Origin: an uncultured Geobacteraceae bacterium
GTDB taxonomy: Bacteria > Desulfobacterota > Desulfuromonadia > Geobacterales > Pseudopelobacteraceae
NCBI GenBank assembly: GCA_903939115.1
Contig: CAJAFV010000068.1
Location: 37,179-101,178 of the forward strand
Direction: 5' to 3'
Length of the DNA stretch: 64,000 nucleotides
The notes below the pieces were generated by a model. That model worked only from the letters and a program-made list of their open reading frames with translations, did not search any database and had not been told where the DNA came from. Positions 46,694-55,735 of this stretch are shown here, piece by piece (within the stretch, counting starts at the first letter, position 1; the number at the start of each line of letters is the position of its first letter). The position numbers and the translations under genes were made by a program.

Positions 46694-48511
46694 ATGAAGC
46701 ATGGCGAAGCCGACTCTTTCTGGGGCGGAATCATTAAATCAATGGGACTGGTGTTCGGCGACATCGGTACCAGTCCGATCTACACCCTGACAGTAATCAT
46801 CGCCCTGACCAAACCGACCGAGGAGAACGTTTTCGGGATCATCTCGCTGATCGTCTGGACCTTGATGATCCTCGTCAATATTGAATACGCACTGCTCGCC
46901 ATGAGCCTCTCCCGCAAAGGCGAAGGTGGCACCATCGTACTGCGTGAAATTCTGGTGCGTATGATCAAGCCGGGACGGCAGATGGTTTTTGTGACCTTTC
47001 TCTCCTACCTCGGCGTCGCCCTGCTTTTGGGGGACGGTGTCATAACGCCTGCCATCTCCATCCTCTCGGCGGTTGAAGGCGCCCTGCTGATCCCCTCTTT
47101 GAGCGGTCTCAGCCAGTCCATGCTGATCTTTATCGCCTCCATTATTGCCGTGATCCTGTTCGTTTTCCAGTTCAAGGGAACCGATAAAGTAGCAAAAGCA
47201 TTTGGACCGATCATGGTGGTCTGGTTTGCCGCCCTGACGATTTCCGGCATTATCGCCCTCTTTTCCTTTCCCGGCATTCTTGCGGCCGTCAGCCCTCATT
47301 ATGCGATCGGATTCCTGGCAAAAAACGGTATGGCCGGATTCTTCGTCCTCTCGGAGGTTATCCTCTGTGCAACCGGCGGCGAGGCGCTCTACGCAGATAT
47401 GGGACACCTTGGGCGCAAGCCGGTCAAACGGGCCTGGTATATAGTGTTTGTCGCGCTGGTAATCAACTACCTGGGGCAAGGCGCCTTCATACTCAACCAT
47501 CCGGATGCAAAAAACATCCTCTTCGGCATGATTCAATCACAATCTTCTACGCTGTACATACCGTTCCTGATTTTGACGGTCATGGCCACCGTCATCGCTT
47601 CTCAGGCACTGATCAGCGGTGTCTTCTCCATCGTCTATCAAGGGATTACCACCCGCATCCTGCCGCTCTTAAAGGTTGATTACACCTCTCATCAACTCAA
47701 ATCCCAGATCTATATCGGCGCCGTCAACTGGATACTCCTCGCCCTCGTGATCATGATCATGCTGATCTTCCAGAAGTCAGAAAACCTCGCGGCCGCTTAC
47801 GGTCTGGCCGTCACCGGCACCATGACCATAACCGGCATCATGATGGTCATGATCTTTTCCCGCACGCAAAAAAAATGGAAGGTGCCTCTTGCCCTGTTCG
47901 TCACGCTGGCCGATTTCGCCTTCCTGATTTCCAACATGTACAAACTGCCGCACGGCGGTTACTGGTCGCTGATTCTGGCGTCCATACCACTTACCGCAAT
48001 ATTGATCTGGACCAAAGGGCAACGGGCGCTCTATAAAGCGCTTCGGCCACTTGACATGGAAACCTACCTGATGAGCTACGAGCAGATCTACAAAAAAGGG
48101 CACATCTCCGGCACCGGTCTGTTTTTCGTTAAAGAGTGGAACACGATCCCCCCCTATCTGGTGCACTGCACGATACGTTCAAATATCATTTACGAGCGTA
48201 ATGTGCTGATTTCCATCATCCGTACAGACGAGCCGTATGGCCTGGAAAGCAGCCTGACGGCCGCGCTCGGAACCGGATTGGACGCCTTTGAGATTAAGGC
48301 AGGCTATATGGTAATGTTTGATATTGAGCAACTACTTAAGGACAACGGCATTGTGGAGAAGGTCATTTTTTACGGAATAGAGGACATCGCCACCGGCAAT
48401 CCGGCGTGGAAAGTCTTTTCAGCCCTGAAGAAACTCACCCCCAACTTCGTGCAGTTCAACAAGCTCCCTGCGGCTAAACTGCAGGGGGTCGTAACTCGAG
48501 TGGAGATGTAA
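46694..48511 (+). CDS. kup: Kup potassium uptake protein
   Basis: The 605-residue membrane protein starts with GGAGG upstream. It has the family start LVFGDIGTSPIYTLTVIIAL, the segment SRKGEGGTIVLREIL, GDGVITPAISILSAVEG in the third helix region, and about twelve helices before a C-terminal soluble domain. Kup transports potassium with protons. With kdp broken, it is the most likely potassium importer in this window. Its position just after kdpE suggests it may be regulated with it. Confidence 0.95.
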   Translation: MKHGEADSFWGGIIKSMGLVFGDIGTSPIYTLTVIIALTKPTEENVFGIISLIVWTLMILVNIEYALLAMSLSRKGEGGTIVLREILVRMIKPGRQMVFVTFLSYLGVALLLGDGVITPAISILSAVEGALLIPSLSGLSQSMLIFIASIIAVILFVFQFKGTDKVAKAFGPIMVVWFAALTISGIIALFSFPGILAAVSPHYAIGFLAKNGMAGFFVLSEVILCATGGEALYADMGHLGRKPVKRAWYIVFVALVINYLGQGAFILNHPDAKNILFGMIQSQSSTLYIPFLILTVMATVIASQALISGVFSIVYQGITTRILPLLKVDYTSHQLKSQIYIGAVNWILLALVIMIMLIFQKSENLAAAYGLAVTGTMTITGIMMVMIFSRTQKKWKVPLALFVTLADFAFLISNMYKLPHGGYWSLILASIPLTAILIWTKGQRALYKALRPLDMETYLMSYEQIYKKGHISGTGLFFVKEWNTIPPYLVHCTIRSNIIYERNVLISIIRTDEPYGLESSLTAALGTGLDAFEIKAGYMVMFDIEQLLKDNGIVEKVIFYGIEDIATGNPAWKVFSALKKLTPNFVQFNKLPAAKLQGVVTRVEM

Positions 48512-48513
48512 GC

Positions 48514-49530
48514 ATGATGAACTGGATAGTGTTACTGGTTGCTCTGGGGATTATTCTTCTCGGGGCGACTGTTTTTACCAATGGCCTCGAGTGGTTCGGG
48601 AAAAAGATGAAACTTTCTGACGGGGCGGTCGGCAGTATCTTCGCGGCGATTGGCACCGCCCTGCCTGAAACCCTGGTACCGATCGTGGCCATCATGTTCG
48701 GCACGCCGGAAGCCGGCCATAAAATAGGCGTGGGAGCGATCATCGGGGCCCCGTTCATGCTCGGGACACTGGCCTTTTTCATCAGCGGCCTGGCGGTAAT
48801 ATGGAACCGGAAAAAACGCGACGACTATCCGGTCATGCGCGTCGATACGACCGTCATGCGCCGTGATATGGAATATTTCCTGATTCTGTACGCCGTAGCT
48901 ATCGGCGCTTCATTTCTGGGGGGACATCCGGTGGTCAAGACGTTCATCGCCATGGCGCTTTTACTGACCTACGCCGGCTATGTACTGCAGACCCTCAAAG
49001 GGGGGGGCGAACCGGAAGCTCACGAAATCGAGGAGTCCGAAATTGATCCCTGCTACTTCGCTCCCAAATCCCACGACCCGCAGATGTTTATCATCGGCTC
49101 ACAGGTATTAAGCTCACTGCTGCTGATCGTCTGGGGATCGTACATCTTCGTGGAGAAGGTCCAGATAATATCCGTGCAGATGGGGATATCACCGTTCATT
49201 CTGGCCATGATCATCGCCCCGATTGCAACCGAGTTGCCGGAGAAATTCAACAGCGTGATCTGGATCGGCAAAGGGAAGGACACCCTGGCTATCGGCAATG
49301 TCACCGGCGCCATGGTTTTTCAGGGATCAATCATCACCGCCATCGGCATCATGATGACCGACTGGCAGCTTAACACGGCTGCCCTGCTGACCGTGGCCCT
49401 GACCTTCGCATCGGTCGGCCTGGCCTACCTGCAGATCCGGATTAAAAAACGTCTGACACCTGGGACATTGCTTGTGGGAGGGGTATTTTACTTTACTTTT
49501 CTGGTTTTGATCTTTACGGGGAAAATCTGA
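48514..49530 (+). CDS. Sodium/calcium exchanger-like membrane protein (CaCA family)
   Basis: The 338-residue protein has ten or so membrane helices and the two inverted alpha repeats of the CaCA family: GSIFAAIGTALPETLVPIVA in the first half, and PIATELPEKFNSVIWIGKGK with GNVTGAMVFQG in the second. It would exchange Ca2+ or another cation for Na+, H+ or K+. It follows kup by two bases and is probably cotranscribed. Its end overlaps the end of the opposite-strand kinase gene by 17 bases. Confidence 0.85.
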   Translation: MMNWIVLLVALGIILLGATVFTNGLEWFGKKMKLSDGAVGSIFAAIGTALPETLVPIVAIMFGTPEAGHKIGVGAIIGAPFMLGTLAFFISGLAVIWNRKKRDDYPVMRVDTTVMRRDMEYFLILYAVAIGASFLGGHPVVKTFIAMALLLTYAGYVLQTLKGGGEPEAHEIEESEIDPCYFAPKSHDPQMFIIGSQVLSSLLLIVWGSYIFVEKVQIISVQMGISPFILAMIIAPIATELPEKFNSVIWIGKGKDTLAIGNVTGAMVFQGSIITAIGIMMTDWQLNTAALLTVALTFASVGLAYLQIRIKKRLTPGTLLVGGVFYFTFLVLIFTGKI

Positions 49531-51169
49531 ACGACTGCTGCCCATTTACGGTGCCCTTCAGCACATCCCGCACCTGATCAAACCGGAACGGCTTGCTGAC
49601 AAATCCTGCCATATCATCCGGGTCTATGCGTGAACTGACGGCAAAGTGACCAAACCCGCTGAAGAGAATGATCGGCAGTTCAGGCTTGAGCGCCTTCAGC
49701 TCGCTGAATAACGCGTAACCATCCATTACCGGCATCCCGATGTCAGTCATCACCAGCGTAATGTCGGCAGCATTTTCCTTGTACCGCTCCAGCCCCTCCT
49801 TGCCGTTGCATGCTGCAATTACGGAGAAGCCAAGATCTTCGAGCATGGCTTGCGCTATTAAAAGGACCTCTACCTCATCTTCGACCAGCAGGACCGTACC
49901 ACTCCCCCGCCACGACTCTGATGAGACAGTTTGCTCCGGAGCATAATCTATGGTGACGTCATCGGCCTGAAAAGGCAGATACACCTTGAATGAGGTACCA
50001 AGACCCGGGTCACTGTGCAGCTTGAGAGCCCCTTTTCGTGCTTTGATGATGCCTAATACTGCCGACATTCCCAAACCACGCCCGGTAAACTTTGTCGTGT
50101 AGAACGGCTCGAAAATCCGCTGTTGAATATCCTTTTCCATTCCGCACCCGTCATCAATAACTTCCAGACAGACGTAATGACCTGCGGGGATGATTGCACC
50201 TAAATGGTCTTTTTCCGGCTCGTCAGCATGAACAACTGCTCTGGCAAGTGAAACCAGAATTTCCCCCTGCGCTTCACCAATTGCCTCGGACGCGTTGATG
50301 ATCAGGTTCATAACTATCTGCCTGATCTGGCTGGCATCGGCCTTTATCGCAGGTATATGTGCTGAATAGCCTGATTTGATTACCACATTCTGGGCGATGG
50401 TCGACTTTAACATCGCCACCATTTCATCAACAAGATCGACGATATTGACATTATCCTGAACAAACTGGCTTTTCCCGGCATAGGCCAGCATCTGGCGGCA
50501 GAGATCGGCGCCGCGTTCAGCGGCTTTTTCAATCAGCGGGATATGCTTCTCAATAGTTTCCGGCCGCAGGCTTAGCAGAGAACAGTGCCCCATAATAACA
50601 GCCAGAAGATTGTTGAAGTCGTGAGCGATGCCGCCGGCCAAGACACCAAGGCTTTCCAGCTTCTGGGCCTGATGAAATTGCTGTTCCAGCAGCAACCGTT
50701 CCTCTTCGGCCTGCCTCCGCTCGGCATGAGCTTTACTTGATCTGACCAGGTACTGGACCCGGTACGGAAGCAACAGTAATTGCAACGGTTTCGTGATAAA
50801 ATCGGTCGCACCGGACTGATAGGCAGCGTCAATCGACTCCAGATCATCAAGTCCGGTCATTATCAAGATCGGGACATCGACGCCGCGAGGTGTACTTCTG
50901 ATCTCTCGGCAGACCTGAAAACCGTTCATGCCGGGCATTAAGACATCGAGAAGGATGAGGTCAGGGGTGAAGGTATCGAACGCGAACATGGCATCAACGC
51001 CATTAGCAGCGGCCTTTACCCCAAAACCGGCATAGTCCAGCGTTTCGCAAGCCAAATTCCGGATTGACGGGTCATCATCAACCACCAGTACCTTACCTGA
51101 AAATTCATGGTGCAACTGTTTCACGAACTGACTCCTCGCTTGAAAAACGTGACGGCATCTGTTGCACAT
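49514..51169 (-). CDS. Hybrid histidine kinase, REC-HisKA-HATPase-REC
   Basis: From the ATG at 51169 the product is about 551 residues. It begins with a CNRCRHVF segment, a CxxC pair that might bind metal. The first receiver has VLVVDDDPSIR and LILLDVLMPGMNG. The kinase core has GGIAHDFNNLLAVIMGH and NLIINASEAIGEAQG, with GCGMEKDIQQRIFEPFYTTK and GRGLGMSAVLGI. The second receiver has LVMTDIGMPVMDGYAL and KPFRFDQV. It is downstream of the similar kinase at 51186-52664 and may be its partner. An earlier GTG at 51211 would overlap that gene. Confidence 0.88.
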   Translation of the reverse strand: MCNRCRHVFQARSQFVKQLHHEFSGKVLVVDDDPSIRNLACETLDYAGFGVKAAANGVDAMFAFDTFTPDLILLDVLMPGMNGFQVCREIRSTPRGVDVPILIMTGLDDLESIDAAYQSGATDFITKPLQLLLLPYRVQYLVRSSKAHAERRQAEEERLLLEQQFHQAQKLESLGVLAGGIAHDFNNLLAVIMGHCSLLSLRPETIEKHIPLIEKAAERGADLCRQMLAYAGKSQFVQDNVNIVDLVDEMVAMLKSTIAQNVVIKSGYSAHIPAIKADASQIRQIVMNLIINASEAIGEAQGEILVSLARAVVHADEPEKDHLGAIIPAGHYVCLEVIDDGCGMEKDIQQRIFEPFYTTKFTGRGLGMSAVLGIIKARKGALKLHSDPGLGTSFKVYLPFQADDVTIDYAPEQTVSSESWRGSGTVLLVEDEVEVLLIAQAMLEDLGFSVIAACNGKEGLERYKENAADITLVMTDIGMPVMDGYALFSELKALKPELPIILFSGFGHFAVSSRIDPDDMAGFVSKPFRFDQVRDVLKGTVNGQQSFRFSP

Positions 51170-51185
51170 AAAAGTTGTTTCCACT

Positions 51186-52664
51186 TCAAACGTTCTCTCC
51201 TTCAATAACACTCTTCAGAACTCTCCGCAACAGATCAAACTTATACGGCTTGCTGACCAGGCCGGCAATGGCATCCCGTGAAAGAGCGACAGTCACTTCA
51301 TCGTCACCAAAACCACTGGAAATGATGATCGGCAGCTTCGGATCGAGCTTCTTCAATTCACGGAACATCTCATAGCCATTCATGATCGGCATGCCGATAT
51401 CAGCGACGACCAGAGTGATATCGGCAGCGTTTTCATGATACAACTCCAACGCTTCCTTGCCGTTTGACGCCACGATAACGTTGAACCCCAACTCCTCCAG
51501 CATGGCTCTTACGGTCAAGGCGAGCTGAACTTCATCCTCTGCCAGCAGAATCGTGCCGCTCCCCTTCCACTGTTCATCTACAGACGGCTGCACCGTTTGC
51601 TCTTCAGTGGTGGCACTGATCTGAGCAGGAATATAGACCTTGAAGGTTGTACCCGTGCCCGGTTGACTGACAAGCTGCAACGACCCCTTATGCGCCTTTA
51701 TGATGCCGAGTACCGCCGACATCCCCAGGCCTCGCCCGGTAAATTTGGTCGTGTAGAACGGCTCGAAAATTCTGCGCATCGACTCATCATCCATACCGCA
51801 CCCGCTATCAGTGACTTCCAGCAGCAGATACCCGCCTGGCGGGATGGTTTTCCCGAAATAATCCGCGACCGGTTGTTCCGGTTTTATCACCGCCTTTGCC
51901 AATGACACAAGAACCACCCCCTGTGCCTCGCCTATCGCTTCGGCGGCGTTGAGGATCAGATTCATCACGACCTGCTTGAGTTGACTGGCATCGCCTCTGA
52001 TTGATGGGATCTTTGGTGAAAAATGTGTTTTTATCTCCACATTCTGGCGGATGGTCGCTCTCAGCATATGAACCACCTGCTCCACCAGCGCCCACATAAC
52101 GACATGAGTCTCGGAAAGAGTCGCTTTTCCCGCGTACGCCAGCATCAGACGGCACAATTCAGCGGCACGTTCAACAGCTTTTTCTATCTGGGGAATGTGC
52201 TTCTCGGCGGTTTCGTAATCCAGTTTTGTCAGACCGCAATACCCCATGATGATCATCAGGATATTGTTGAAATCGTGGGCAATGCCGCCGGCCAACACTC
52301 CAAGGCTATCCAGCTTCTGGGCCTGCTGAAATTGCTGCTGGAGCAGCAGATTATCCGCCTCCGTCTGTTTGCGGCTGAGGATCTCCTCTTGCAGCCTGGC
52401 TACCGCTTCGGAGAGCTCTTTGGTTCGATCGGCAACCTGTTCCTCAAGAGTGCTGTTGACGACCTGCAATTCACGGCTTGTGCGCTGCAGCTCTTCGTTC
52501 TGCATTTCCAGCTCTGTCTGGTGGACCTGCAGCTCATGCAGCAGCCGCTTGGCGTCTGTTTCTTCTGCGGATACTTCTAAGGCGGATTGTTGGGAGGCGA
52601 TCTTCAATTCCGCCTTCCTGCGAAGCTCTGCGATACCGTTTGACTTTTTCGTATCATCGGCCAT
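51186..52664 (-). CDS. Histidine kinase with C-terminal receiver
   Basis: From the ATG at 52664 (GGGAGGGT upstream) the product is about 492 residues. A coiled coil (residues about 40-120, ELEMQNEELQRTSRELQVV) leads to the kinase core: GGIAHDFNNILMIIMGYCG, NLILNAAEAIGEAQG, SGCGMDDESMRRIFEPFYTT and GRGLGMSAVLGI. The receiver has TLVVADIGMPIMNGYEMF and KPYKFDLL. It is very similar to the next kinase gene, suggesting duplication. It lies 19 bases after the CheB-CheR gene, which suggests one signalling operon. Confidence 0.88.
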   Translation of the reverse strand: MADDTKKSNGIAELRRKAELKIASQQSALEVSAEETDAKRLLHELQVHQTELEMQNEELQRTSRELQVVNSTLEEQVADRTKELSEAVARLQEEILSRKQTEADNLLLQQQFQQAQKLDSLGVLAGGIAHDFNNILMIIMGYCGLTKLDYETAEKHIPQIEKAVERAAELCRLMLAYAGKATLSETHVVMWALVEQVVHMLRATIRQNVEIKTHFSPKIPSIRGDASQLKQVVMNLILNAAEAIGEAQGVVLVSLAKAVIKPEQPVADYFGKTIPPGGYLLLEVTDSGCGMDDESMRRIFEPFYTTKFTGRGLGMSAVLGIIKAHKGSLQLVSQPGTGTTFKVYIPAQISATTEEQTVQPSVDEQWKGSGTILLAEDEVQLALTVRAMLEELGFNVIVASNGKEALELYHENAADITLVVADIGMPIMNGYEMFRELKKLDPKLPIIISSGFGDDEVTVALSRDAIAGLVSKPYKFDLLRRVLKSVIEGENV

Positions 52665-52683
52665 GGTTTTACCCTCCCGCTGA

Positions 52684-55323
52684 TTAGCCTGCAAGCTGCT
52701 CTTTCAGTCTCTCTATCTCAGCCAGCAGCTCGTTCTCGACCTTCTTTGCCGCGGTAATGTCGCTGCACGTAATCACAACCCCGTTGATCCTCTTGTCGAT
52801 GGTACGGTACGGCATGATCCGCACCAGCACCCAGCGCCCGTCGGCGGTAGAAACCTGGTTTTCCACCGAGATCATTCTCCTGAGCACATCCTGCACATGT
52901 TCGTAAAATTCCGGATAATTCAGGTTTGAAACAATATCGGTCAGCGGCCTCCCAACGTCGCCCGGGATCAGGTTGAACAGCCGGTTGGCCCCGGTGGTGA
53001 AGCGTCGCACCTGCAGATGCTCATCCAGGAAGATCGTGACGACTTCAGTACTGTTCAGCAGGTTCTCCATGTCACTATTAACCTGCATGAACTCCTCCAG
53101 CCGGGTCGACTGCTCGGAGTTCACACTCTGGAGCTCTTCGTTCATCGACTGCATCTCCTCCTTCGAGGTAGTCAGCTCTTCGTTGGTTGACTGTAACTCC
53201 TCGTTGGTTGATTGCAGCTCCTCATTGGTTGATTTCAACTCTTCGTGAGCCGTCTGCATCTCCTCACGGGTTGTGCGCAGGTCTTCACGGTTTTTCAGCA
53301 GCTCCATCTCAATAGTTTCAACCTGGTTACTGTCGGAAAGCGCCCCTGTCCGTCTGCGCCGCACCTTGGGGGGGAGCGTCACGTCCTTGAAAGAGATCAG
53401 CACCATCCCCCGCAATGTTTCCGGCTTTTCGACTTTCATCAGCGTCATGTCAACAGCCTGCATGCCGTTGTCTCCACTGGTAAGAGCGGCTCTGACGGTG
53501 ACCGGCTCACTCTGTCGCACCACCTTGCTGAAAGCACCGTCCAGCTTGTATTGCAGTCCATCACGAACCATGGCGAAGATGTTCATGTTGGCTTTTCCGG
53601 CTGCCGGTTCGAGGTACTTGCCGGTGCGCCCGCTGATATAGAGAATGTCCCCCTGATCATTAACCAGAACGGTCGGGGCCGCGAAATGCTGCAGGATGAG
53701 ACCGTCAGCCAGGGCTTGAAGGTTGTCGGCTGTTTTTAACATGAGAGACTCCTGGTGCTTTGATGCTGTAGAGGTGGCGGTTAAAGAGGTCGGGAACGAT
53801 ACCAGGGCGTTGTGCATCATGGTATTGTTGCACCAGAAGAGTTTTGATTTGATCGATGCGGCGGTAAACAGGTCAATCTGCGAGCCGACCGTTTCCGCAC
53901 TCCCCAGAAAGAGCAGGCCGCCCGGTTTCAGACTATAATGGAACAGCGGCAGCAGCTGTTTCTGCAGGTCGGTCGTCAGGTAGATCAGCAGGTTGCGGCA
54001 GAGCAGGATATCCAGCTTGGTAAAGGGTGGATCCATGATGGCGTTCTGCTGGGCGAAGGTGACCATCTCACGAATCTCCCGGCTTACCCGGTACATGGCG
54101 TCTTCCTTGATAAAAAACCGCTGCAGCCGTTCCGGTGAAACGTCGTCTTCTATTTTGGCGGCATAGAGTCCTCTGCGGGCTTTATCAATGGCATCGGCGT
54201 CAAGATCGGTGGCAAAGATCTGCAGGGTGAAGTTTTCAGGCTGCCTGACCTGATCCAGGGCTTCCCGGAAGAGCATCGCCAGAGAATAAGCTTCCTCTCC
54301 GGTAGAACAGCCGCACGACCAGGCCCGCAGGGCACCCCCTTCAGGATAGGCGGCCAGAATCTTCGGCACCGCTTCGGCCTTCAACTCCTCCCACATGGCG
54401 GCATCACGGAAGAAGCTGGTAACGCCGATCAGCAGCTCCTTGAAAAGCAGCTCAACCTCCTGGGCGTTCTTCTCCAGGAACCGGGCGTAGTCGGCGATGG
54501 CGGCTATCTTGTAGACCGCCATGCGCCTCTCTATCCGGCGATAGACCGAGGTGGGCTTATACAGTGAGAAGTCGTGCCGGGTCTTGGCTTTGAGAATGGC
54601 CGTGATCTTTTCAAAGTTGCTCTGTTCTTTGTCCCGCAGACCCTGCTCGGTCGTCCAGCGCGGGGCGGCATACCCAAGATAATTAACGATCTTTGCCGGC
54701 AGCTCTTCTGCCGGTGCTATTATGTCGGCAAAACCGGCGTTGTCGACACTTTTAGGCATACTGTCGAACTTGGCCGAAGCCGGATCCTGTACGAGTGTCA
54801 GACCACCCTGCTCCTTGATGGCACACATTCCCAAAGTGCCGTCTGAGCCCATACCGGAGAGAATCACGCCGATGCTCTGCTCGCCGCAGTCGGCGGCCAG
54901 CGAGCGCAGAAAGGTATCTATCGGCAGCCGCAGGCCATGCTTTACATCCGACTCCTGGAGATGCAGGATCCGGTCGCTGATCGTCATGTCCTTGTTCGGT
55001 GGAATAACATAAACGCAGTCCGGTTTCACCCTGACAGCCTCATCGACCTGCTGGACTTTCATCGGTGTGGCGCGCTGCAGAAGTTCAGGTAGATTGCCGA
55101 CATGGTTGGGTGAGAGGTGCTGGATAACGACAAAGGCCATGCCGCTCCATTTCGGCACATGTCTGAGAAACAGTTCCAAGGCCTCCAGTCCACCGGCAGA
55201 AGTGCCTATGCCGACGATGGGGAACGGTGCGGCATCGTGCGGCATGTTCTCCGTAGAATCGGGCGGTTCAGGGTTCGGAACCGGTTTTTTTTTACTGCGT
55301 AATAGCGCTGCCACGTAAGCCAC
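52684..55323 (-). CDS. CheB-CheR-PAS fusion protein
   Basis: The 879-residue protein begins with a CheB methylesterase domain (residues about 35-215: VGIGTSAGGLEALE with the catalytic Ser, VIQHLSPNH with His, SGMGSDGTLGMCAIKEQG with Asp). A CheR methyltransferase domain follows (about 230-500: AWSCGCSTGEEAYSLAMLF, LDILLCRNLLIYL). A long heptad coiled coil (ELKSTNEELQSTNEELQSTN) leads to a PAS domain near the C-terminus. Such fusions are thought to modify receptors or signalling proteins outside classic chemotaxis. The start is GTG at 55323; an ATG at 55245 is an alternative. Two kinases follow in the same unit. Confidence 0.9.
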   Translation of the reverse strand: MAYVAALLRSKKKPVPNPEPPDSTENMPHDAAPFPIVGIGTSAGGLEALELFLRHVPKWSGMAFVVIQHLSPNHVGNLPELLQRATPMKVQQVDEAVRVKPDCVYVIPPNKDMTISDRILHLQESDVKHGLRLPIDTFLRSLAADCGEQSIGVILSGMGSDGTLGMCAIKEQGGLTLVQDPASAKFDSMPKSVDNAGFADIIAPAEELPAKIVNYLGYAAPRWTTEQGLRDKEQSNFEKITAILKAKTRHDFSLYKPTSVYRRIERRMAVYKIAAIADYARFLEKNAQEVELLFKELLIGVTSFFRDAAMWEELKAEAVPKILAAYPEGGALRAWSCGCSTGEEAYSLAMLFREALDQVRQPENFTLQIFATDLDADAIDKARRGLYAAKIEDDVSPERLQRFFIKEDAMYRVSREIREMVTFAQQNAIMDPPFTKLDILLCRNLLIYLTTDLQKQLLPLFHYSLKPGGLLFLGSAETVGSQIDLFTAASIKSKLFWCNNTMMHNALVSFPTSLTATSTASKHQESLMLKTADNLQALADGLILQHFAAPTVLVNDQGDILYISGRTGKYLEPAAGKANMNIFAMVRDGLQYKLDGAFSKVVRQSEPVTVRAALTSGDNGMQAVDMTLMKVEKPETLRGMVLISFKDVTLPPKVRRRRTGALSDSNQVETIEMELLKNREDLRTTREEMQTAHEELKSTNEELQSTNEELQSTNEELTTSKEEMQSMNEELQSVNSEQSTRLEEFMQVNSDMENLLNSTEVVTIFLDEHLQVRRFTTGANRLFNLIPGDVGRPLTDIVSNLNYPEFYEHVQDVLRRMISVENQVSTADGRWVLVRIMPYRTIDKRINGVVITCSDITAAKKVENELLAEIERLKEQLAG

Positions 55324-55525
55324 CTGCCAAAAAGAGAATTTTAATATTGCAACTATACAGCAGTTTTTGCGGAGTGCAATTCAAAATAGACAAATATCAA
55401 CAAAACTCTCAAAATGAGGTATGCTCTCTCTGCTGAACCTGCCGAATTTGTGCTTGCCCAACACCCCCACCTTATGGTACTTAGATCATCCGATTATGCG
55501 GCACCAGGTTTTTAGCGAACTGACT

Positions 55526-55659
55526 GTTTGCAGATGGATATGATAGCCGGGCCTCGCGCAACGGCACGCCGTGAACTCCGCCAGGTCCGGAAGGAAGCAA
55601 CGGCAGCGGCTCCTGCTGTGTGCCGCGGGTAAACCCGGCTATCATATGCATCTGCAAAC
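55526..55659 (+). ncRNA. ffs: 4.5S/SRP RNA with long terminal stem
   Basis: The signature loop region CCAGGTCCGGAAGGAAGCAA is present, with GCCGTGAACTCCG before and GCAGCGG and TGTGCCGCGGG after, as in bacterial small SRP RNA. The outer arms (55526-55551 and 55634-55659) are complementary over 26 positions with a single mismatch, so the helix is longer than usual. The RNA binds Ffh and targets membrane proteins. It lies directly upstream of dnaX, an arrangement also known from Bacillus and other bacteria. Confidence 0.93.
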
Positions 55660-55735
55660 GGTAACACCCCACCCCCCTTTTCCTGACCCACTCACGCAAC
55701 CGGCGGGTGACAGATTACCTTCGAGGTCCGACCCT

